A DNA stretch of 64,000 bases from Tuctoria greenei (lineage: Eukaryota; Streptophyta; Magnoliopsida; Poales; Poaceae): the NCBI GenBank assembly GCA_036927565.1, contig JAYESD010000009.1:27433601-27497600 (forward strand), in the 5' to 3' direction. The notes beneath the pieces are model-generated. The model did not search any database, was not told where the DNA came from, and saw nothing but the letters and a program-made list of their open reading frames with translations. A program made the position numbers and the translations under genes. Numbering within the stretch: position 1 is the first letter of the stretch; each line of letters opens with the position of its first letter. Positions 56,437-64,000 of the stretch are shown piece after piece.

Positions 56437-56696
56437 GACGGAGGGCATGTAGATGAATCAAGACCAGACGTATGTCGATCTTAGAGCAACTCAGTGGATC
56501 CATCAGCAGATTAGGAGTCAGTGGATGGTGTAACTTCCTTCAACTTAGGTGAACTAGTTGTCAGTAACTGATCACTTAAACTTGGATATGCTAGATTAAA
56601 CTAGCTGAAATAATCTCAAGCCGGGGCTCCTTGCAGATCCAGGGTCCTGTGCGGTTGCACAGCTCGCACATGCCTGTGCTCGGGCCTGTCAATGCT

Positions 56697-58495
56697 CAAA
56701 ACAGAGCTTGCACCCAAGAACTCATGAGGCAACGACAACTCCCCTTTGTCTCATCTCTTGTTAATTCTGCAGAAAATGTGGCCTGTCTTTCAGTATTTAT
56801 TTCAATAATAAATTATATTGTGTGTTCATAAGTTAAACACTACTAACAATGTGTATTGCCAGTAGCATAGAGCAGAGCAACATTTTGAAGCCTAAGATGA
56901 TGCAACTATACAAGAAAGCACCGTCCAAGAACTCTGTATGAACTGCAACGACACATGTTCCGTTTATTGCAAAACCCACATCAGCAAGCATTTCCAACCC
57001 TAGCTCGTTGGCAAACTCAGCTAAAAATTCAAGAGCGTATCAGGCAGTATCTAGTACACGGAACACCTTAGCCGCACGGAACACAGATCCCTGCTCTACG
57101 CGTCCCTGCTCTACGCGTGAGTCCATGCTGAGAACATAGTCAATAACTTCCAAGGAACACAGATCCCTCCACCCTGGCTCGGGAACCGGCAGACGAGGAG
57201 TGGCAGATCGCAGATAATCGCCAACCCCAACCGTGGTATGGATCTTGCGACGACCAGGGAAGAAAGAACAGCCACGGCCGCGCGGCGTGCTGACCCTCAG
57301 ATCCTCAGCAACGAGTGCGCTCGATGCCAAGTGCGGAATGGCGACGGCGCGAGATGGATCCTGCTGTACGAGCAGCGACAACGGCAGCGGATGTACGAAG
57401 GAGGAGCGAGGAGCGACTGCTAGGTTTCGACGTTTCACAGAGTCGGAACCAAGAGAATGGGCCGAGTACAAACGGATACATGAACTGGTGCAAAGGCCCG
57501 GGTCTAGAACCATTTGGAACCAAACTATTAGGCTCCAGACCAAACTAAACCCGAATCATTTAATATTGTAACCAAACTAACCTGAACCATTCTAGATTCT
57601 GGCCCGTTTTAACCCATCCAAAATAAAACCAAAGAACAAACTGAAGTTTGAGAACCGGTTCCACCCGAACGTCCCAGGCCTACTGGTATCAGGCCCTGTT
57701 GAGACTATCCGCACCATGACTATCCGCACCAACATACTCTAAAGCATACTTTATATACTATTCTCCTTCTATTTTTTACAGTACATACTCTAAATTGCAC
57801 TGCGATACAATATATACAGTATGCTTTACAATATTGCCATTGCGAACAGTGTAAAGCTGAATGCATGCATTTAACCATCTTGAATTCTTGATCATGGCAT
57901 CATCGCGATGGTTAAGAAAATGACTCCAGAGGCTTGTCCTGGACTGGAATTTCCCCTACCGTGAAACTTTTAGATAATAACGAAACAGACGTCGGAATGT
58001 AGCATCATGACCGTGAGAAAATTTGGTAGGGTAGGGTAGTGCTTCTTCTGAAATATTAGTTAAGAGCTACAAAAATATTTAAAATATCATATGGAAATCC
58101 TCAAGCAGAAGTTGTTAGACATAGCTTGGCGAGATGTGATGCTGCTTTGACGAAACTGGCAAGAGACGATGACGGTATAGCATACAGGCCTAAATCTAAT
58201 GCCATGTGATACAACAAACTATAAATCCCACTAAAATACACCGGTCAATGGGCCCAAATCAAATAGAACGGCTCATATTATGAACAAGTTGACACCAAAA
58301 AGGGGATACCAATCGCCATGGGTGGCATGCCGCAGGTAATTTGATACATCCAAACAATCTCCAGGCCTTTTCGAGCCTTCCTCACCTCTGAGTTCACATA
58401 GGGCATCTAAAAGGCTACTTCATAAAGTATGTATCGTAAACTGCCATTAGTGTCGTAACATATTTTTCTCGTACTTGACAATTTTATCCGTGACC
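56697..58495 (-). other. possible upstream exon remnant of the unidentified gene; otherwise intergenic
   Basis: On the minus strand from about 57200 to 56840 one frame reads WRDLCSLEVIDYVLSMDSRV, a tandem EQGRV/EQGSV (15-bp duplication tccctgctctacgcg), FRAAKVFRVLDTA, then a TGA at 57040-57042. It continues YALEFLAEFANELGLEMLAD in the same frame. The text looks protein-like but was not recognised. 57480-57670 has accaaac-rich repeats. 57680-58495 holds no gene except the probable 3' UTR of UNC-50. Confidence 0.35.
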
Positions 58496-61400
58496 TTAAC
58501 CAAAGTACAAGCTTAAGAAGTATCTTGTCGGATTGAACCCTATTAGTATCACTGCAAGACGAAGAGGAATATATGAGACAATTGGCACGAGATGAATTCA
58601 AAAAGAACTGCGAAAAATCCACTTACTAAGCGGAGATAGGACGATGACAAGACCGATTGGGTACAGAAAAAAGGTTGTTCTTTCCAAAAATGGTAGAACT
58701 GCAATGAAATAGTAAATCTTGTCATGATAATGTACACAAATACAAAGACAATGAAGTTCCTGGAAAGATCAAAACAAGACTGTACCATCATATCCAAGAA
58801 AGTTCAGGTAGTGATAATAAGAAATTGCCATCATGAAAAGTAGGTTTGATAACAGTGCTGGAAAGAAGCCATGGGCGACCAATAGAGGCGACAAAAAATA
58901 TTGAAGCACTGAAAAGAGAAGCTGTCAGATGAGATGCCATGCTTGTTTAAATTACCATTCAAATGGAAAAAAACTGTTAATATTACCGTATAGGATGACA
59001 AATGCAGGAAAGAACGAGTTACAATGGACATCAAATGCATAGAGCCTGCAAAGAGTAGACTTCACTGTTACTGATAGGTATTGGTTAACTACATACAAAC
59101 AAAAGAACAAATAAATAATTTGCTAGCACAATAACAGTAGTTTATTGTTACAGGCCAATGAGTAAAAATGCGGAAGTCATCTAGTTTTAAAAAACAAGGG
59201 TTCAGTTTTGACACAAAACTGATTCTGTAGCTAAAAATTTTCAGATAGATGAGATCCATAATGACCCAGCCATAATGATCAGAGAAAAGAAAATGAGATA
59301 AAAATCCGATCAAGGCCATGTACACCTCTCAAGCACTCCTGTGGAAATTACAGTTTATGAAAATGTGCCATTATGAATATATCACTTTCATCACAGAACA
59401 AATGTTTAAATGTCGATTGAACTGTGTCAAACAGTCATAAAATGCAAAAGAGAGCAATCTCCCATGAATGGAAAATCCTTCAGAGATTCGCGAGTAATAG
59501 GGAATTACCACTCGACACGTTGCTCAACGACATGACTATTAGGTTCCTCTCTCAAGTAAGAATTTGTAAGAAACCTACATCAAAATACAGCAGATGCTTT
59601 CCAAATTACAGTTATGAACACATAGGTAATCAAATCCATCATCAGAAAATCATAAGTAGACCAATAATAGAATTGCTGGCATAAAAATATACTAAAACCT
59701 ATGAAGTTTATGCATTGGGACTTAAGAGAAAAATCTACAAACAATACAAAATTTGGGCAATAGCACTGTGCCGCTGTAATCAGTATCTCACCACAGTAAT
59801 ATTTGGTGGAACTAGAACCTATATATGCTTATCATCTGTAGCTCAAAATATTTATTGATTCATTTTACTTCGTTTAACTATAGCAGTAAATATGAAGGGA
59901 ACACATTGAATCTAGTAACTAGAGTAAGCAGGCATGAAGAATTAAAAAAAAAACTCCAAATATAGAACACATCAGCTCGCACAGTACTGGTTATGTTAAT
60001 ACTAGTGTTAGGTTCCATGAAGACATTGAGCAGGAGCATTACCAGCACAGTGTAGCCAAAGCTATACCAGCAAACAAGAAATGGACAAGCACAACTGAAG
60101 TGATTGTTAGAGCAGCATGTGAGGCACTCTCTCCATACCTACAGAGGAAAGACGAGTATTTCCATTACAAAATAAGATAATTTTAATGAGGGGAATCAAA
60201 CGTGACCTAATCTGGGGGTACCATCAAAGCAAACAACAACAACAGCCAAACCTTTGTCCCAAGCAAGTTGAGATCAGCTAGAAATGACGACAACAACAAC
60301 AACCAAGCCTTTGTCCCAAACAAGTTGGGGTCGGCTAGAAATGAAACCCAACAGTTTTTGAAGAGAAGTGATAGAAAATAAGACGGGAGTAAAAAAATAA
60401 AATAAAATAAAATTCAGAATTTTATTTATTTTGGAAATGAAATAATAGGAAAAAAGATAAGAGTAACAAAATACGAATAAACTAAGATTTTTGCACATGA
60501 ATTGCTAATTTCCATGCAGTCCTATCATGAGTTAAATCTCTAGGTATGTCCCACTCTTTTAAGTCTCGTTTCACCGCCTCCTGCCATGTCAACCTTGGTC
60601 GACCTCTACCTCCCTTAAAATTTTCTCTATTCTATATAATCTCACTGTTAACTGGTGCTTCTGAAGGTCTCCGTTGGATATGCCCAAACCACCGTAGGCG
60701 CTATTGGACTAGTTTCTCCTCAATCGGTGTCACTCCTACCCTATCACATATCACCTCGTTCCTAATTTTGTCTCTTCTTGTGTGCCCGCACATCCACGGT
60801 AACATGCGCATCTCTGCAACACTCATTTGTTGGACATGTTGCCTTTTAGTTGACCAACATTCTGCTCCATACAACATCGCAGGTCTGACCACCGTCCTAT
60901 AGAATTTTCCTTTCAGATTTTGTGGGATCTTCTTATCACATAAGATCTCAGATGCTTGCCGCCACTTCATCCACCCGATCTTGATCTTGTGGCAAACATC
61001 TTTGTCAATATCACCATTGTTTTGTAACATTGAGCCTAAATATCGATATGTGTCCCTCCTAGGTACTACTTGTCCTTGTAGACTAACATTTCCCTCGTCG
61101 CACCCGACATCACTAAAGTCGCACCTCATATACTCGGTCTTGGTTCTACTAAGTCTAAACCTCTTGAACTCTAAGGTCTGCCTCCATAGCTCCAATTTTT
61201 TATCAACACCATCCCTAATTTCATCTACCAACACCACATCATCAGCAAAAAGCATACACCAAGGGATATCCCCTTGTATATCCTTCGACACCTCATCCAT
61301 CACTAAGGAAAAGATGTATGGGCTTAAGGCTGATCCTTAGTGTAGTCTTACTGTGATAGGAAAAGTATCGATCTCACTATCACTTACATGCACAGTTGTC

Positions 61401-63007
61401 ACTACATTATCGTACATATACTTCATAAGGTTAACGTACTTTGTTGGGACTTTGTGTTTCTCTAGCGCCCACCACATGACCGGTCTTGGTACCTTATCGT
61501 ATGCCTTCTCCAAGTAAATGGACACCATATGTAGATGCTTCGTTTGCTCTCTATCTCTTCATAAGCTGACGGAGTAGGAAGATCGCCTCCATAGTGGACC
61601 TCCTAGGCATAAAACCAAACTGGTTCTTAGTGACATTGGTCACTCTCCTCAGGCGATGTTCAATCACTCTCTTCCAGAACTTCATAGTATGACTCATAAG
61701 CTTAATTCCTCGGTAACTAGTACAACTTTGAACATCTCCTTTATTCTTGAAGACGGGTACTAAAATACTTTTCTGCCACTCTTTAAGCATTTTGTTTGAT
61801 TGAAAAATGTGGTTGAATAGTTTAGTGAGTCATACTATTGCCACATCCCCCAGACATCTCCACACCATAATGGGGACATCATCAGGGCCGAGGGTCTTTC
61901 CTCCTTTCATCCTTTTTAAGGTCTCCCTAACCTTAGACTCTTGTATCCTCCGCACGAATCGCTTGTTGGTGTCATCAAATAAGTTATCCAACTCGAACCT
62001 AATGCTCTCATTCCCGTCATTGAATAGTCCATTGAAGTAGTCTCATCATCTTTTCCTAATCTCTTTATCCTTCAATAGAATTTGATTTGCCTCATCCTTA
62101 ATGCATTTGACTTGATTGAGATACCTCACATTTCTCTCGCGAAGTTTCGCCATCTTGCATATGTCCTTTTCGCCTTCTTTTGTCCCTAGTTTGTCATATA
62201 GCGCAACATAGGCCTGCCCCCTTGCTTTACTCACAACACGTCTTGTATTCTTCTTAGCCTCTTTATACTTTGTCATGTTGCTTGCGCTTCTCTGCTGATG
62301 CTAACTCTTGTAAGACTCCTTCTCCTTAATGGCTTTTTGTACATCCTCATTCCACCACCAAGTGTCTTTATCTACAAGTTTCTTACCTTTTGTCCATCCA
62401 AGCACCTCCCTAGCTACCTTTCTAATGTAAGTTTTCATCTTCACCCACATGCTATTTGCATCCTCCTCTTCGCTCCAAGGTCCTTCCGTGATCATCCTCC
62501 TTTTGAACAATTGTTGCGCTTCATCCTTCAACTTCCACCACTTTGTTCTTGCGGTTTTAACATCTTAGTCTCGAGACACACGTGCGTGAAAATGAAAGTC
62601 AGCTACCACAAGTTTATGTTGTGGTACAACACACTCCCCAGGGATCACCTTACAATCTAAACATACCCCCTCTCCTTCTCCTGGTGATGATATAGTCAAT
62701 TTGGCTAGAACGTTGGGCGCTAGTAAAGGTCACTAGGTAAGATAGCCTCTTTAGAGGGTGTTACCAATAGGTCATAGGCTACAGCGAAGTCTAGGATGTC
62801 CTTACCCTCTTTGTTTCTATTGCCGCACCCAAAACCTCCGTCAAATATCATCAGATACATACTTGTAAGGGTAGAAATCATAATAATAATGTTATTGATG
62901 GATCGTAAGGACTTACGCAGCACAGTATGCTGAAGTTGCAAACACAAGAAAAAGGATTAGAATGACAATAAATGCAGGATCATCCCTAGCCCACTGGTTC
63001 TTTGTTT
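58496..63007 (-). CDS. UNC-50 family membrane protein (3' seven exons; start off the right edge)
   Basis: Minus-strand exons are 62917-63007, 60043-60138, 59509-59574, 58987-59045, 58786-58908, 58627-58698 and 58496-58551, all GT-AG with matching phases. Together they encode 186 residues to a TAA. Family signatures are KNQWARDDPAF, FLTNSYLREE, SHVVEQRVEW, YAFDVHCNSFFPAF, QYFLSPLLVAHGF, YYHYLNFLGYDVLPFLERTT and IGFNPTRYF. UNC-50 proteins (PF05216; GMH1 in yeast) are about 250-residue, multi-pass membrane proteins of the Golgi and inner nuclear membrane that act in membrane traffic. About 65 N-terminal residues lie beyond 64000. Hydrophobic segments are visible in most exons. No stop interrupts the visible part. 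The first visible intron holds an RTE LINE. Confidence 0.93.
60228..62840 (-). mobile_element. RTE-type LINE, 5'-truncated, in an UNC-50 intron
   Basis: Minus-strand fragments in order: FDGGFGCGNRNKEGKDILDF (endonuclease), KKLVDKDTWWWNEDVQ, a connector, LKEWQKSILVPVFKNKGD, SYRGIKLMSHTMK, YLEKAYDKVPR, CMLFADDVVLVDE (RT active site), then YLGSMLQNNGDIDKD and YGAECWSTKR. This is the RTE clade pattern. Stops and frame changes separate the parts. The 3' end holds two copies of cctttgtcccaa(g/a)caagttg at about 60251 and 60308 and a CAA-type tail, as RTE elements have. It is read in the same direction as UNC-50. Confidence 0.85.
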
Positions 63008-64000
63008 CTGAAAGTACAGGGAAGATAAATTAGGAACCCATAATAATACTGAATGTGAAGCCAATAGGTGGCATGCATAGTATAGACAAACACAATTCCA
63101 AATAGTGTGTCAAAGCTTACGGAAAGATCAGAAGGTAAGTATGATATCAAAAATCACTTGCATAGTGAATTCAACAGAAGTTCAATGAAGGTAAGAACCT
63201 AAGATAAATCATAATGCTCATGCAACTGCTCCTGACTAAGGTCATCACAGTAGCTTCCTCTTGGCTAGCTAATTTATACATAGATGTGGATTTGTGAATG
63301 CTCATTAAGGAAAAAATCATATGTGACCTATAGATCAGGTGGTCAATAAAATAAATCATAAGATAGTCAACTACATTCTGTTTGCCAAGAGTTATTGAAA
63401 GTGCATTTAGGAACCCCTTGTGGGTTTTGGATGATTTGTGACAAGCAAATGAGATCCTAACTACTTTGTTGAGATGAGCACAAGTTCTAATGAGAAAATG
63501 AGCAAAGTGCCAAAATGAAAGGAGAATGAGGAACAATGTGAAAAAAAGCTAAAGAAACAAATGTAGTAGATCATTGTGTATGGAGTGTGTGTTAAGAAAA
63601 CACACTCCAAGAGCTCAAGCACAAATAATCACACATTGCACAAGTTTATACAGAATCGGACTAGTTCGACTAACCCCAGACTAGTCCGATATCTTTCTGC
63701 ACCAATGTTTTCAAGTCGCCTAGTTGACCCTAGTCACCTAAGGGGCGATAAGGACGACTAGGTCGATTAGTCGTCGACTAGGGCGACTAATCGCCCTCTA
63801 GTCGACCCTAGTCGTCCTCTAGTCATCCACTACTTTTTTATGGAAAAAAAACTAGTCGACAATATATATATGTACATATATAGCTAGTATATAACTATAT
63901 ATTGTTATATGCTCCTAGATTGAATTAAACAGGTGAAAAACAGCACTACATGCTTCATTTTGGTAAAAACCAGAGCAAGGAGAGAGCATCATTGGAGGAA
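63008..64000. repeat. UNC-50 intron; short CTAGTCG-type repeats near the end
   Basis: No UNC-50 exon was found here, so the N-terminal exons lie further right. 63710-63850 is filled with direct and inverted copies of gactagggcgactaa and cctagtcg, probably the end of a hAT-like or similar element. 63870-63910 is a TA-rich run. Confidence 0.5.

Larger units (their letters stand above)
54326..56688. mobile_element. hAT-type element with nested inserts
   Basis: Left end CAGGGCCGAGCCTG; right end on the minus strand CAGGCCCGAGCACAGG. The perfect 8-bp target duplication TCAATGCT lies at 54318-54325 and 56689-56696. No transposase is visible, so it is non-autonomous. It contains a short Stowaway-like inverted repeat and a second hAT element. 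Confidence 0.85.

Noticed and set aside
1..64000. tRNA, rRNA or organellar insertions
   Set aside because: No cloverleaf-type or ribosomal sequence was recognised by eye. A tRNAscan or rRNA search would be decisive, and I could not run one.

Overview
The window reads as nuclear DNA of a grass (Poaceae). It has intron-containing genes with GT-AG junctions, TATA boxes followed by long 5' leaders, and a dense nest of plant transposon families: CACTA, Sirevirus-like Copia, Gypsy, L1 and RTE LINEs, hAT, and Tourist- and Stowaway-type elements. The species cannot be fixed from the sequence. Only one host gene is identified with confidence: the 3' two thirds of an UNC-50 family gene on the minus strand at 58.5-63.0 kb. 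A second, unrecognised minus-strand gene is represented by three clean 3' exons at 53.7-54.3 kb.

Layout. 1-9.4 kb is degraded LTR-retrotransposon sequence: a Sirevirus-like LTR end, a Gypsy-type LTR, a 70-bp minisatellite, a decayed 'putative gypsy type transposon' gene on the minus strand, a GC-rich LTR-like block with spaced CACGTG-type motifs, and the end of an older element. 9394-36038 is one large CACTA element bounded by imperfect 16-bp terminal inverted repeats and a GAT target duplication. It is split by a 10.3-kb Copia element (22126-32407, 5-bp duplication CTGAT). 36-40 kb and 48-57.5 kb are intergenic DNA with nested small transposons, many with clear target duplications. 40.6-48.3 kb is a nearly full-length but mutated L1 LINE. 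60.2-62.8 kb is an RTE LINE inside an UNC-50 intron.

The CACTA element is the most interesting object. On its left it carries a decayed TNP2 transposase gene (minus strand). Directly downstream on the same strand is an intact five-exon gene for a SUMO-conjugating enzyme (SCE1/Ubc9-like) that keeps the catalytic Cys and the HPN motif. On its right it carries a plus-strand gene in which a Transposase_24-like region leads into a Ulp1-type (C48) SUMO-protease-like domain, now broken by the Copia insertion, a frameshift and stop codons. Between them lie two intact, mutually related minus-strand genes for small proteins with a basic/SP N-terminus and an acidic C-terminus. They sit within tandem repeats of about 790 bp that contain internal copies of the element's subterminal GGCGGT hairpin motif. 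Three of four predicted core promoters share a TATA box followed at once by CCCCTC. So the element pairs both arms of the SUMO cycle (conjugation and deconjugation) with its transposition genes and places its own putative transposase-binding motif at its promoters. That functional reading is inference. Gene structures, motifs, stops and duplications are read directly from the sequence.
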